Positions 34,454 to 44,437 are shown, counted from the stretch's first letter. The stretch is DNA of 64,000 bases from an uncultured Opitutales bacterium (GCA_905478775.1 CAJQKB010000090.1:16247-80246); one strand, 5' to 3'. Numbers and translations: made by a program. The notes: generated by a model from the sequence alone, not told the origin.

Positions 34454-35739
34454 TTTTTGCAGAATTCCAAGAGTTTATCTATCGTTTTCTCTGTAGGTGA
34501 TCCCTGTTCTTGCCTCCATTTCAATCCGGCTTTTTTCATTTGAAGTCTCAGTTCTTCATTTTCAATTAGAGAATGAAGGTGTTCCATGACTGACTCAATC
34601 GAGTCTCCCTGTTGAGCGGCTCCGCAAATTACTAATTCTTGGCAAGTTTCTGGAAAATTTGTGCAGGCAGGGCCAATGACCAAAGGAATTCCCATTGAAA
34701 CCGGTTCGATTGGGTTTTGTCCTTCATCACGTGGGGGGAGAGTTTTTCCGAGAAAGCCAATATCAGCGCCCTCGATTAAATCAATAAGTTCGCCCGTTGT
34801 ATCGGCCAGATAAACAATGCATTCACTCGTGTTATTCGATGGAAGGGTTCTTTGCCGATAGGTAAAAGAAAAAGCAGATAGCGTGCTTTTTACCTCATTT
34901 CTTCTTTCTGCATGCCTGGGGATAAGAAGAAGTCGGGCATCAATCTTCGTTTGGCGAATTTTTTGCAATACATCCAAGAGTAGTTTTTCTTCACCCGGCC
35001 ATGTCGAGATTCCGGCCAGTACGAGAGAGGAGGCAGGAAACCCGAGTTCTTTTTTCCTCTGGTCTTTCTTCGAATCAGAGGGTGGGGTGGCAGGAGAAAT
35101 ATCAATTTTTAGGTTTCCCGTGGAAAAAGTGTTATCCTTAGCGACTCCAATTTCCTGCCACCTTTTTTCTTGAGTTGCCGAGGCGGCGAGGATTTGTAAG
35201 TGCTTTGGAATCAATAAATTTTGGAAAATGCCCAACTTACGAAGTCGATTATAAGATCGATCCGACAACCGGCCGTTGATAATGCAAAATGGAATCCCTT
35301 TCTTTTTTGCTTGGTACATATGTTCGGGCCAAAGTTCACTATCCACGCAAATCGCAAGGTCGGGTTTGATTCGAGACCAGGTGAGCCATGAAAAGGGGAA
35401 CCAATCGAGGGGGAATGGACCGGAGGCGAGGAGTTCTTTTGAATATTTTTGCTCAGCAATTTTCTGCCCGGTACTAGTTGTACCACTGAGTACAATTTCA
35501 AAATTTGAACTGGAAAGAAAAGAGTGAAGGATTGAGTGGATAGAAGACAGTTCACCCACACTGACTGCTTGAATCCAAATTCTTGTTCGTTTTGAATCTT
35601 TGTCCGGTAGCCGTGGCCAGAAACCGAGGCGGTATTTCAATTTTTTACCATAGCCTCCCCGTTTAATCATCCTCTTTAAATAATAGGGAGAGAGGATCAG
35701 AAAAAAAACAGGATAGATAATACGATAAAGAAAAATCAC
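34450..35739 (-). CDS. waaA: 3-deoxy-D-manno-octulosonic acid (Kdo) transferase
   Basis: A 429-residue GT-B fold glycosyltransferase that adds Kdo to lipid A precursor at the inner membrane. The N-terminal membrane anchor is followed by WaaA-type motifs: YGKKLKYRLGFWP, IWIQAVSVGELSS with the catalytic-region Glu, CVDSELWPEH, INGRLSDRSYNRL, LAGISTWPGEE and a C-terminal GKTLPPRDEGQNPIEPVS. Presence implies a lipopolysaccharide outer membrane. Length fits. It is transcribed divergently from trpA. Confidence 0.93.
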   Translation of the reverse strand: MIFLYRIIYPVFFLILSPYYLKRMIKRGGYGKKLKYRLGFWPRLPDKDSKRTRIWIQAVSVGELSSIHSILHSFLSSSNFEIVLSGTTSTGQKIAEQKYSKELLASGPFPLDWFPFSWLTWSRIKPDLAICVDSELWPEHMYQAKKKGIPFCIINGRLSDRSYNRLRKLGIFQNLLIPKHLQILAASATQEKRWQEIGVAKDNTFSTGNLKIDISPATPPSDSKKDQRKKELGFPASSLVLAGISTWPGEEKLLLDVLQKIRQTKIDARLLLIPRHAERRNEVKSTLSAFSFTYRQRTLPSNNTSECIVYLADTTGELIDLIEGADIGFLGKTLPPRDEGQNPIEPVSMGIPLVIGPACTNFPETCQELVICGAAQQGDSIESVMEHLHSLIENEELRLQMKKAGLKWRQEQGSPTEKTIDKLLEFCKN

Positions 35740-35816
35740 TTAAATAAAAAGCAGTTTGGAAAGCTTTTCCATTGCCAAAAGGGCCGTTGATAAGAATAGA
35801 TGCATTGTAATTACTT

Positions 35817-36629
35817 ATGGAGACTATTGATCGAATCGCGAAACTATTTTCAAGTTGCCAAGAAAAAAAGCGTGCTGCTTTTGTGGGTTATGTGTGTGCA
35901 TGTGATCCCGATTTTGATACATCATTATCGGTTTGTAGAGCTTTGATTGAACGAGGAGTTGATATTTTAGAATTAGGAGTTCCCTTTTCTGACCCGCTTG
36001 CAGATGGCTTGACGAATCAATTAGCCGCACAACGTGCGTTAGAGGCGGGATGTGGTCGAGATGATGTCTTTCGCTTAGTGGAAGAGATTCGAAAGTTTTC
36101 AGAAGTACCAATTGTTTTTTATACTTATTATAATCTTATTTTTTCGCAGGGCATCGAAGAATATGTTGCACGGTCGCGTGAGGCGGGCGTGGATGGTTTA
36201 CTGACTTTGGACTTACCGCCTGAAGAAGCGAGCGAATTGGTTGCTTCATGCCGTCAGAACGGACTAAAAAATATTTTTATTATTGCTCCTACCACTCCCG
36301 AGAATCGTATTCCTACAATTGTAGAGAGTTCGTCCGGGTTTATTTATTACGTCTCAAGAGCGGGAGTTACCGGCGAGAGAAAAGATTTAGCGGATGATTT
36401 AGACATTCGAGTCACCACTATTAAAAAATACACGGATCTTCCCGTTGTGGTTGGGTTTGGAATTTCGACGCCCGAACAGGTGAGTAAAGTCAGTGCAGTT
36501 GCCGATGGGGTTGTGATTGGAAGTACACTGGTCAACTGCATCTCTGCAAATTTGGGGAATCCAGATTTAATCGTGGAAAAGATTTCTGCCCGTACTGAGT
36601 CTTTATCTACAGGTTTGTCTAAAATGTAA
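35817..36629 (+). CDS. trpA: Tryptophan synthase alpha chain
   Basis: A 270-residue TIM barrel that cleaves indole-3-glycerol phosphate to indole and glyceraldehyde 3-phosphate. Catalytic Glu and Asp lie in ILELGVPFSDPLADG; later motifs are LLTLDLPPEEA, IIAPTTPENRI, YYVSRAGVTGER and VVVGFGIST, the phosphate-binding end of the barrel. The usual DGPTIQ after the catalytic Asp is DGLTNQ, a change in the loop near the active site. No trpB or other trp gene is in the window; it is placed before miaA, an unusual isolated position. Confidence 0.93.
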   Translation: METIDRIAKLFSSCQEKKRAAFVGYVCACDPDFDTSLSVCRALIERGVDILELGVPFSDPLADGLTNQLAAQRALEAGCGRDDVFRLVEEIRKFSEVPIVFYTYYNLIFSQGIEEYVARSREAGVDGLLTLDLPPEEASELVASCRQNGLKNIFIIAPTTPENRIPTIVESSSGFIYYVSRAGVTGERKDLADDLDIRVTTIKKYTDLPVVVGFGISTPEQVSKVSAVADGVVIGSTLVNCISANLGNPDLIVEKISARTESLSTGLSKM

Positions 36630-36647
36630 AATTGTCTTCCTTTACCG

Positions 36648-37592
36648 GTGGTGAAATCTGGAACGCCAAACTTATATTTTTTAGCTGGGGTAACTGCTTC
36701 AGGAAAGTCTGCAATGGCGTTAGAATGGGCCGAGAGAAATGAGGCCGAAATTCTTTCTTGTGATTCGGTTGCACTTTACCGAGGAATGGATATCGGTTCA
36801 GCGAAACCTAATCATGAGGAACAAACGAGAGTCAAGCACCACGGATTGGACCTGGCAAATGTCGATCAACGATATGATGTTTCCCAATATAAAAAGTATG
36901 CTGAGGCAATTATAGAGGAAGTATACCAGCGAAATGGAACAGTTTTAGTGGTAGGAGGAAGCGGCTTTTATTTACGGTCTTTTTTTTCCGCCGTAGTGGA
37001 CGAGGTAAAGGTAAGCAATGAAATTAAGAATTCCGTGGAAGAATTATATCAGATGGAAGGACTTGATGGATTAATCAAAAAATTAAAAAATCTCAATCCA
37101 TCTGGACTTGGTAAACTGGATAATCTCAATCCGGTCCGGGTAATAAAAGCACTGGAGAGATGCATGGCAACTGGATCTACTCTTCTGGAATTAAAGGTAG
37201 AATTTGAGAAAAAACCGACACCCTACTGCAATTTTCAAAAAAAGACATGCTTAGTGGACCGAGGAGACGAAGACATTGAAAACCTGATCAAGCTTCGAAC
37301 ACAATCAATGTTGGCAAATGGATTAATTGAGGAGGTCGAAGGTTTAATTGATCAAGGATTATTGCATAACTATCCCGCCTCTTCCTCTGTGGGTTATCGT
37401 GAAATATTGTCTTATTTAAGAGGAGAACTTTCTCGGGATGAACTTGGACCCGCCATTGCATTATCAACAAGGCAATTGGTTTCAAAGCAAAGGAAATGGT
37501 TTCGCAAATATTATCAGGCAGATCAGATTTTAGTTCCAACCGGGGGAGAACCATTAAACTTAGAAGATCTAATTTGGCATTCGGACACTTGA
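36648..37592 (+). CDS. miaA: tRNA dimethylallyltransferase
   Basis: A 314-residue enzyme that transfers dimethylallyl to A37 of tRNAs reading UNN codons. The P-loop is AGVTASGKSAMALEWA, followed by DSVALYRGMDIGSAKP (substrate-binding DSxxxY), HHGLDLANVDQRYDVSQYKK and VLVVGGSGFYLRS. The C-terminal half has VGYREILSYLRGE and QLVSKQRKWFRK. Start is one of two adjacent GTG codons (36648 or 36651). It follows trpA by 18 bp. Confidence 0.94.
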   Translation: MVKSGTPNLYFLAGVTASGKSAMALEWAERNEAEILSCDSVALYRGMDIGSAKPNHEEQTRVKHHGLDLANVDQRYDVSQYKKYAEAIIEEVYQRNGTVLVVGGSGFYLRSFFSAVVDEVKVSNEIKNSVEELYQMEGLDGLIKKLKNLNPSGLGKLDNLNPVRVIKALERCMATGSTLLELKVEFEKKPTPYCNFQKKTCLVDRGDEDIENLIKLRTQSMLANGLIEEVEGLIDQGLLHNYPASSSVGYREILSYLRGELSRDELGPAIALSTRQLVSKQRKWFRKYYQADQILVPTGGEPLNLEDLIWHSDT

Positions 37593-37653
37593 CCGATGAG
37601 CCAACTTTTGGCTAGATTATAAATAGAATATCAAACGAACCCAATCTACTGTA

Positions 37654-38472
37654 TTGAAACCCCTCCAAAAAATAGCAATTGTAACGAATGCATCAAAGCC
37701 TGGTGCAGAGGCATTGGCATCTGAACTGGAGCAAATTGCCAAAGAAAGCGGAGTATCTACGGTCGTGACTTCTGATTTTCCCTGTCAAACCGGATTGATT
37801 GAAGGATCGGATGCCTGTTTTGTGGTGGGAGGTGATGGTACTTTACTTGGAATGATGAACGAAGCCGTTCGATATAATGTTCCCGTGGCCGGAATCCGAC
37901 ATGGGAAACTTGGATTTTTAGCCACCTTTTCTCCGGAGGAAATGGATCACTTCCTTCCCTTGCTTTTTGCGGGGCAATACCAGGTGAGGCAAAGAAGTAT
38001 GATTGCATATAAGGAGGGGGGGGGCGAATCGAGGTTTGCCCTCAATGATTTAGTAATCAAGAGCGGAAGTAATGCTCGTTTGGCACGATTTTCTGTTTAT
38101 GTTGAAAATGAAAGAGTGGCAGATTACGCTTGCGACGGAATTGTTTTTTCTACTCCCACTGGTTCAACGGCATATAATTTAGCCGCAGGTGGCCCGATTG
38201 CTCACCCAGACGCCCAGGTCGTTCTCATGACTCCTATTTCAGCTCATACTTTAACGAGTCGCAGTGTGGTATTTCCTGCGGGGGTTACCTTACAGGTGAA
38301 GGCCCTGGCAAATACGGAAGAGCCATTTGTTTCGGCTGATGGACAACCTGCTTTTGACAAAACTCCAGATTTCCCGGTACAAATATCGTTAGCGCAGGAA
38401 ACGTTTCCATTACTTGAAGTAAAGGATCATTCTCATTTTCGTGTTCTACGAAATAAATTAAAATGGGATTAA
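37654..38472 (+). CDS. nadK: NAD kinase
   Basis: A 272-residue enzyme that phosphorylates NAD to NADP. The diagnostic motifs are present: VVGGDGTLLGMM, GIRHGKLGFLA, the conserved NDLVI (ALNDLVIKSGSN), and the Gly-rich active-site segment DGIVFSTPTGSTAYNLAAGG. Start is TTG at 37654, giving MKPLQKIAIVTNASKPGA, a normal N-terminus. Length fits the family. Confidence 0.94.
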   Translation: MKPLQKIAIVTNASKPGAEALASELEQIAKESGVSTVVTSDFPCQTGLIEGSDACFVVGGDGTLLGMMNEAVRYNVPVAGIRHGKLGFLATFSPEEMDHFLPLLFAGQYQVRQRSMIAYKEGGGESRFALNDLVIKSGSNARLARFSVYVENERVADYACDGIVFSTPTGSTAYNLAAGGPIAHPDAQVVLMTPISAHTLTSRSVVFPAGVTLQVKALANTEEPFVSADGQPAFDKTPDFPVQISLAQETFPLLEVKDHSHFRVLRNKLKWD

Positions 38473-38503
38473 TGGAAAAGGAATGAACTTTTAAAACCGA
38501 ACC

Positions 38504-40171
38504 ATGCTTTCTTCTGGTACCCGTATTGAATCTACTCGCATTTTAAATTGGCTAGGGGAGGGTTCGTGTGGACAAAGTTACCATTGTGAGGGTTCGGAGG
38601 GTGAAATTAAGGGACAAGAGTTTTATGTAAAGTTAATCCCCAGGGAAGTTTCCGAAAGGAAGGGCTTTCAAGATTATTTCATTCAGGAGGGACAAGCCTT
38701 AGAGCAATTAGATGGACCGGGTATCTGGCCGGTTTTAAGCACCGGTGTGACGAAGTGGAAGCATTGGTTTCGATATTCCTGGCTCGCAGGAAAAGAGATT
38801 AAAATTGAAATCAAGCAGGAGGGGGAAGAGGGCGAGACTAGTATCGAAGAGGTTCGATATATTCGATCGCTTGAAGATCTTTGTGACTACGCGATAACCG
38901 AAATCTCACCCGAACAGTTGTTGACTATTATGATCACTATGCACCAGGGGCTATACAAAGCTCATTTGTCTGGTGTCTGCCATGGAAACTTAAAACCTTC
39001 CAATATTTTGGTTCAACAAAATAAGGACGGAGAGTGGGAAAGTTCAATTACAGAATTTGGTCTTTATCGATTGAATTTATTTACTCCCTATGGATTGTCT
39101 GATGAAGAGAAAAAAGAGGTTACGGTGATGAATATCGATGGTCGTGCCTCTTTTCTTGAAGGAGAAAAATTTCGTCCCGAGGACATCGATCATCAGCAAT
39201 TACCCGAGGAAAATTGGGATTTATTTGCCCTTGGCAAGATCGTTTTTGGGATCATTGAAAAAGCAAAGCACAATTCTGATTCACTTCATGAATGGAAAGA
39301 CTGGGAAGAATGGGCATCACGGGCGACAGGAAAAGAACAACGGGAACCTTTCCCTTCCTCCGCTCATTCAATGGATGCAATGCCTCATGTGGGTGATATT
39401 TCTCGTTTTGGAATAAAAGTGGAATCAGATTCGACTGAGTCCAATGTTGACTTAGAGGAACTTCGCTTGAAAAGAGAACTGAAGTTTCAATTAAAAGAAA
39501 AACTGAGCACCCTAAAAGCAAAGCGTGGAATAACCGCATTAATTGGAGGAGTTTGCTTTGTGTTTTATTTAATTTATTCGATTTATCTGTTATTGGCTCC
39601 TGCTCCATGGACAGAGTATTCACTCGAAGGTTTATTGGACAGCTATCAAATGGGGGCTGGTCTTTTTAGCGGCCAAGCATGGGGTATTGTGCCCGGTAAT
39701 TATGATGAAGAGGGAGATGGTGGGCAGGATGTGGTCGGAGAGTGGAGTAAGGAAGATGGATTTTTTGTTTTAAAATTTAAGCGCTTTAAAAAAAGCAGGG
39801 AAGAAGAGAGCGGGAAAAAGTTATGGCAATTTATAGGCGATGGAAAAACCTCGGACGAAGATTATTTCATTTGGGAGGATTTTCTGCGGTACGATCGTGC
39901 AAGAGATGCACTCCTCCTCATCAAGAGGAAAGATTCTCGTTCTACTTATTTGCCAGGGGTTCGGGAAAATGGTGTGCCCCGATTATTTCCTGAAGGACGA
40001 ATTAAAACGAGCTTAGGTAAGATCAAGAAATCTGAACTTCTTTTCGTGAAAGAAGAAAAGAGTAGTACTCGCTGGTCTTTGTTTTTTGCCTTAGGTTTTA
40101 TTCTCGCCAGTTTAATGTATCACCGAGAATTAAAAAAATTAGTTCTGACAAACGGAGAAATGGTTGAATAA
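38504..40171 (+). CDS. Membrane-anchored protein pseudokinase
   Basis: A 555-residue protein with an N-terminal Ser/Thr-kinase-like domain (about 8-260). The Gly loop (LGEGSCGQSYHCE), the ATP-binding Lys43 (YVKLIP) and a likely helix-C Glu62 are kept. The catalytic HRD Asp is replaced: the loop reads H160-G-N162-L-K-P-S-N. The metal-binding DFG is TEFG with Glu184. It therefore probably binds but does not transfer phosphate. After a linker come a membrane span (about 343-366), a periplasmic region (about 370-520) and a second span near 525-542. The following lipoprotein is 30 bp away. It may be a signal scaffold rather than an enzyme. Confidence 0.72.
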   Translation: MLSSGTRIESTRILNWLGEGSCGQSYHCEGSEGEIKGQEFYVKLIPREVSERKGFQDYFIQEGQALEQLDGPGIWPVLSTGVTKWKHWFRYSWLAGKEIKIEIKQEGEEGETSIEEVRYIRSLEDLCDYAITEISPEQLLTIMITMHQGLYKAHLSGVCHGNLKPSNILVQQNKDGEWESSITEFGLYRLNLFTPYGLSDEEKKEVTVMNIDGRASFLEGEKFRPEDIDHQQLPEENWDLFALGKIVFGIIEKAKHNSDSLHEWKDWEEWASRATGKEQREPFPSSAHSMDAMPHVGDISRFGIKVESDSTESNVDLEELRLKRELKFQLKEKLSTLKAKRGITALIGGVCFVFYLIYSIYLLLAPAPWTEYSLEGLLDSYQMGAGLFSGQAWGIVPGNYDEEGDGGQDVVGEWSKEDGFFVLKFKRFKKSREEESGKKLWQFIGDGKTSDEDYFIWEDFLRYDRARDALLLIKRKDSRSTYLPGVRENGVPRLFPEGRIKTSLGKIKKSELLFVKEEKSSTRWSLFFALGFILASLMYHRELKKLVLTNGEMVE

Positions 40172-40201
40172 ACTAAATTTTCCCTGTTAACTCATTCTCT
40201 A

Positions 40202-40972
40202 ATGTGTAGTACCAAGAAAAGGGTGGAATGGAAGAAATGGTTATGGGCTCTTTTTTTGAACCTTTTCTTGGTGTCCTGTTGGCAGAAAGATCCGAGTGGT
40301 AGTTATCAGGGGGAAATTAAGGACTGGGTTTACGAGGTCTATGAGGCTCCATTAATTACCCAAGGAAATGTATGTGAAATTGAGGTAATTCTTAAGCAAG
40401 TACCGGAAGGTTTCCTTTCACAGCTCATTTTTCAACACCCAAAAATGGAAAAGGTAACCAGGACAGGAAAATGGAAGGTGGAGGATGGATATCGAAGTGT
40501 ATTTTTTAATGATGGTAAATCCCCTTCCGAGTATTTTCTTGTCAAAAGCGGTGCTCGATTTGCCTTTCAGACGAAAGAGGGGCTTAGCAATGATGACGGC
40601 AGTCCTATTCTGTTAATGAGAAACGAAGGAAAGTCCCGCAAGGCATCTTATCCCTTCCAAATTTCATTTTTGGAGGATGATGTTGTTCGTATTGAAACCT
40701 CGGAGGAGGATATTGCCTACACTGGAAAATGGAAATGGGGAGGTAATCAAATTTCTGTCAGCGTTGCTATGGCCGAAGAAAAGAAGGAAACTGGAAGTAA
40801 ACCGGCAGAAACTTATAAATATTTTTTGACCTGGGAAGAAGAGGGGGGTGACAATCTTTATTTAGAAAAAATGGTGATCACCCGGCCCTTTTTAAACGAA
40901 GATGGAACGAGGCGTCAAAGTTGGATGAGTTCCTTGGTTTTTTCGGATCGTCCTGTACTTAAACCAAGATAA
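40202..40972 (+). CDS. Lipoprotein, beta-rich
   Basis: A 256-residue predicted lipoprotein with signal sequence and lipobox LFLVSC (about 21-26). The mature protein starts with GSYQGEIKDW and shows a strand-rich pattern in two halves, each with a TGKW(K) element (RTGKWKVEDG, YTGKWKWGG). This is faintly like NlpE-type or lipocalin-like barrels, but the resemblance is too weak for an assignment. It follows the pseudokinase by 30 bp, probably co-transcribed, so the pair may act together at the envelope. Confidence 0.6.
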   Translation: MCSTKKRVEWKKWLWALFLNLFLVSCWQKDPSGSYQGEIKDWVYEVYEAPLITQGNVCEIEVILKQVPEGFLSQLIFQHPKMEKVTRTGKWKVEDGYRSVFFNDGKSPSEYFLVKSGARFAFQTKEGLSNDDGSPILLMRNEGKSRKASYPFQISFLEDDVVRIETSEEDIAYTGKWKWGGNQISVSVAMAEEKKETGSKPAETYKYFLTWEEEGGDNLYLEKMVITRPFLNEDGTRRQSWMSSLVFSDRPVLKPR

Positions 40973-41054
40973 TTCAGGATTTTTTGAATATTCAAAGGTT
41001 TGACGTATTGTGCATCATGTCCATGATCTTCTCTTTTAAATTATACAAAACCTC

Positions 41055-43562
41055 ATGATTACAGCATTACAAAATTTTATTTCAAAGAAAGGAAAGTTCG
41101 TCTTTGTACTTTTACTTTTCGTGGTGGTTATTTCTTTTGTTCTTTACCTAGCACAAGGCACCTCGATTTTTGATCTCTTGCCTGATCCCAACCGGGAAAA
41201 GAAAGAATTCTATGGTTCCGATCTTAATAACCCGGATGAAATGCGTTTTTTATCAATCGAGAATCGGGTTGCTTCTGACTTTGGCGCAGTAGTTCCGCCT
41301 CTTGAAGATAGCATGCTCGAGGCCGATAAAAAGTTCTTCGAGTCTTTACAGGCTCAGTTACAGGCTGCCTTCCAGGCAGACCAAGGAGATATTGACCGTT
41401 CCGCGTTGCAAAGACTTTTTGGTTTTATGCAATCGTGGCCTAACTTACCCAAGAATTTTAAGGTCCAGGAAATTGCCCGTTCCGGTATTTACGATCCCGT
41501 TTTTTCGCAAGCAGCAATCCGGGCAAAATTAGTTATGGAAGGTCAGGCAAAGTCGTGGTCTTATTTGTCAGATACTGAAAATCATATTGGGATAAACGAC
41601 GGATTTAATCGTTATGTTCGTGAACTCGTTCCCTCTTTAATTTCGGATGAAAATCGATCTCGTGCCTTGAAGCTTGTTGGTGTTCGCCAAGGAGTTAGAA
41701 CAAGTTTTGTAGAGTCCACATTATTCTCTCATTTTCGTGCGAATCAAGTAGATCGGATATATTCTGATGGTGGTTTCACCTTGGATAAAGAGGGTGAAAT
41801 TGATTTGTATAGTAATCAATTTGCTTGGAAAGCTGAATTACTCTCATTGAAATTATCAGAAATTGAAGATACTCCTCCTGCACTTTTTAGGTTCAAATTT
41901 TTCAAGCAACCCTCAGTTGATGACTCGATTAGTATTTCCTACGGTACGAATTCAGAAAAGATCACATTTGTAAATCAATCCGCAGATCAGAATTCTTCTG
42001 ATCTGTCGGTTCAATTGGGAGCCAACCTTCAAGCCACCATCATCAATTTTATTGAAGCACTCAATTCGAAAGATTTTGATTTTGAATGTACCAAATCGAA
42101 AGAAGAAGCAGTTATTATTACCCCTCGAATAAAAAGCCTTCCTCGAGTGACTCCGCAGCTTTTTTCGACCAGTGAAGCAATCGCAGTTACCAACTTGTTA
42201 ACAGAACAACTGAAGAGTTTTCATGATGAGAGTAAAAATGATCCCATCTTTACTGAACCGGCACGAACCTTTGCTACGATGATCCGCTTTCCAACCAATG
42301 ACTTCTTATCGATTCCGCCTGAGCCGGAAGAATCCAGGCTGCGTGGCTATTACGATCTTAACCGAGATCAATTTGATCCCGTACCCAGTGCACCCGAACC
42401 CGATTTGTCTGTTGAGGGTGAGAAAGGCCCCAAGGGAGAGAACGATTCCAACAACAGTGGTGAACAACTTGATTTTATTTCTTCCGCTTTGAATGATTCG
42501 AATCAAAGTAAAAAGAAAGAAGTGAGCTTTGAAGATGTGAGAGAGGAAATTCGCTTACGAATAATTGAGGAAGATCGATTGGATGCGGAACGAGATGCAA
42601 AAGAACTTGCCCGCGAGGCGTCCTTGCAATTCTTGGATCAAATCAACTCGTTGCGAGATCAGCTTAATTCAAAATACTCAAATTTCATACAAAGAAGAAA
42701 TTCGAATGAGTTAAAATCCCTGATTTCCGAGAGTGGGGGAGTCGCAAGAGAAATTTCTTTTACGGAAAATGATATGAATGTCCAATCTGCTATTCTGGGT
42801 ATTGAAAGAAGGGAGAGTGAAAGAAGGAATAATCGTGAACCACTGCAGGAAGTTTTTGCCCTCAATGAAAGACTCTTCTTTACCCGATCAAGCCGAACGG
42901 TAAGGGATGGCTATGCTGTCTTCGTTCTCGACCGTAAAACAAAAGAAGAGGCGGGTACTTTTGAAAAAGCTTCCTTTGCTGACCTTTACAGAGAATATTC
43001 GAACAGCCTTCGTAACGATGCTTTCAACGATTGGACCGAACAAACTTATAACGGACTGCTACAAGATGAAAGTAATCAAACTTTACTAAAGCGAGGGAGC
43101 CATATTTCAATTGACGCGAAAAGTTTATCGGCACTGCAAAGTTCATTCGAGAGTCAGAATCAACGATTGAAAGCTCGTCTTGGTAAGCTCGAAACCGAGC
43201 GCGGGGAAATTTCTAAAGCGGAGAGGGACTCAAATGCCACCGCTACACAAGTGGCAAGGAAAGTAGTTTTAGATCAATTAATTGATGATCTTCGTATTGA
43301 ACAGGACGAATCGAATGAAAATCGTACGCTTTCTGTGCAGTTGGCCGAGGCTTGCCCCAACCTTAAGATAGGGAGTGGTTGGTCAGAGTTAGAAAGAACG
43401 GAAGACCTTGCCACGTTTGTGAAGCTTTCTGACGTCTATTCTTTAAAGGCGACAGAGGTGGAAAAAGCAGATGTGACAACTCGGGTATCCGAGATTGAAA
43501 GAGCCCGTGCAGAGAGTGCACGCGATCTTATTTTAGAAAACTTACTTCAGGGAGCACTCTAG
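41055..43562 (+). CDS. Large anchored periplasmic protein, PpiD/SurA-like layout
   Basis: An 835-residue protein with a single N-terminal membrane anchor (about 13-34) and a large periplasmic part. The layout MITALQNFISKKGKFVFVLL then a long helical region resembles PpiD-type membrane-anchored chaperones (SurA N-domain), and an acidic disordered insert lies at about 445-490. A long charged helical tail follows. I could not identify a parvulin catalytic domain by eye. The family is therefore a guess from topology: likely an envelope folding or scaffold protein. Its 3' end converges on tlyA with 16 bp between. Confidence 0.5.
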   Translation: MITALQNFISKKGKFVFVLLLFVVVISFVLYLAQGTSIFDLLPDPNREKKEFYGSDLNNPDEMRFLSIENRVASDFGAVVPPLEDSMLEADKKFFESLQAQLQAAFQADQGDIDRSALQRLFGFMQSWPNLPKNFKVQEIARSGIYDPVFSQAAIRAKLVMEGQAKSWSYLSDTENHIGINDGFNRYVRELVPSLISDENRSRALKLVGVRQGVRTSFVESTLFSHFRANQVDRIYSDGGFTLDKEGEIDLYSNQFAWKAELLSLKLSEIEDTPPALFRFKFFKQPSVDDSISISYGTNSEKITFVNQSADQNSSDLSVQLGANLQATIINFIEALNSKDFDFECTKSKEEAVIITPRIKSLPRVTPQLFSTSEAIAVTNLLTEQLKSFHDESKNDPIFTEPARTFATMIRFPTNDFLSIPPEPEESRLRGYYDLNRDQFDPVPSAPEPDLSVEGEKGPKGENDSNNSGEQLDFISSALNDSNQSKKKEVSFEDVREEIRLRIIEEDRLDAERDAKELAREASLQFLDQINSLRDQLNSKYSNFIQRRNSNELKSLISESGGVAREISFTENDMNVQSAILGIERRESERRNNREPLQEVFALNERLFFTRSSRTVRDGYAVFVLDRKTKEEAGTFEKASFADLYREYSNSLRNDAFNDWTEQTYNGLLQDESNQTLLKRGSHISIDAKSLSALQSSFESQNQRLKARLGKLETERGEISKAERDSNATATQVARKVVLDQLIDDLRIEQDESNENRTLSVQLAEACPNLKIGSGWSELERTEDLATFVKLSDVYSLKATEVEKADVTTRVSEIERARAESARDLILENLLQGAL

Positions 43563-43578
43563 GAGAGAAACCAAGTAA

Positions 43579-44334
43579 TTAATCCTTCTTTTTCCATCCG
43601 AGGAAAAACTCCAAATTACCATCTGCTCCCTTCGGACTGGATTCGGTTTGGGCAAAAAGTTCTGAGTTCGCTAGGTTTTGATTTGCAAAGTCAATCATAT
43701 CCTGGAGCACTCTTTTGTGGATTAATTCATCTTTAATTATACCCCGGCCAAGATCAGCTTCCTTTTTTTTGCATTCAAATTGGGGTTTGATTAAAGCAAT
43801 CAAGTGGCCTCCAGTATCCAAAAAACTCCATGCCCGGACTAGTACTTTTGAAAGCGAAATAAAGGATAAGTCCATTACCACTATTGGAAATGGGTAAAAA
43901 GTTAACCGGTCTGCCGATAAATTACGCAAGTTAGTCTTCTCTAAATTAGCGACCCTTTCGTCCATTCTTAATTTGTAATGGAGTTGACCGTGCCCAACAT
44001 CGACGCAGGTCGCAGTTTTTGCTCCCTGCTGTAATAAATAATCGCTAAACCCACCAGTCGATGCACCAAGGTCGAGAATGTCGCTTCCCTTAATGGGGAT
44101 AGGGAATTTTTTAAAAAAACTTTCAAGCTTCAATCCTCCGCGTCCAACAAAGGGTGGGGGACGAACTAAAGTCAATTCACTATCTTGACTCAGCATCTTA
44201 CTTGCTTTGTCAATTTTTTCGGTTCCCAGTTTGATTTGCCCCGCAAGTATACAGGCTTGGGCCTGGGTTCGGCTTTCGCAGAGGCCATTTTTTAATACCA
44301 ATTCATCTGCTCTGATTTTTCCTTTTTTCTTCAT
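43579..44334 (-). CDS. tlyA: TlyA family rRNA 2'-O-methyltransferase
   Basis: A 251-residue protein with an N-terminal S4 RNA-binding domain (RADELVLKNGLCESRTQA) and a FtsJ-type SAM-binding methyltransferase domain (ILDLGASTGGFSDYLLQQGA, then VDVGHGQLHYKL). ATG 44334 is chosen because it begins MKKKGKIRADELVLK, the usual start; the open frame to 44547 adds hydrophobic sequence that belongs to the regulatory region of mraZ. Known family members methylate 16S and 23S rRNA at cytidine 2'-O and are often called haemolysins. It is divergent from the dcw cluster. Confidence 0.9.
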   Translation of the reverse strand: MKKKGKIRADELVLKNGLCESRTQAQACILAGQIKLGTEKIDKASKMLSQDSELTLVRPPPFVGRGGLKLESFFKKFPIPIKGSDILDLGASTGGFSDYLLQQGAKTATCVDVGHGQLHYKLRMDERVANLEKTNLRNLSADRLTFYPFPIVVMDLSFISLSKVLVRAWSFLDTGGHLIALIKPQFECKKKEADLGRGIIKDELIHKRVLQDMIDFANQNLANSELFAQTESSPKGADGNLEFFLGWKKKD

Positions 44335-44437
44335 TAAGAGTCTCCTAATAATGGACTTGTGAAGGGATAATTGAAAGAAAATAGAACCCTTGAGTTTTAG
44401 ATAAAAGAATAAAAATATAAAAAAAACTTGACCATGG

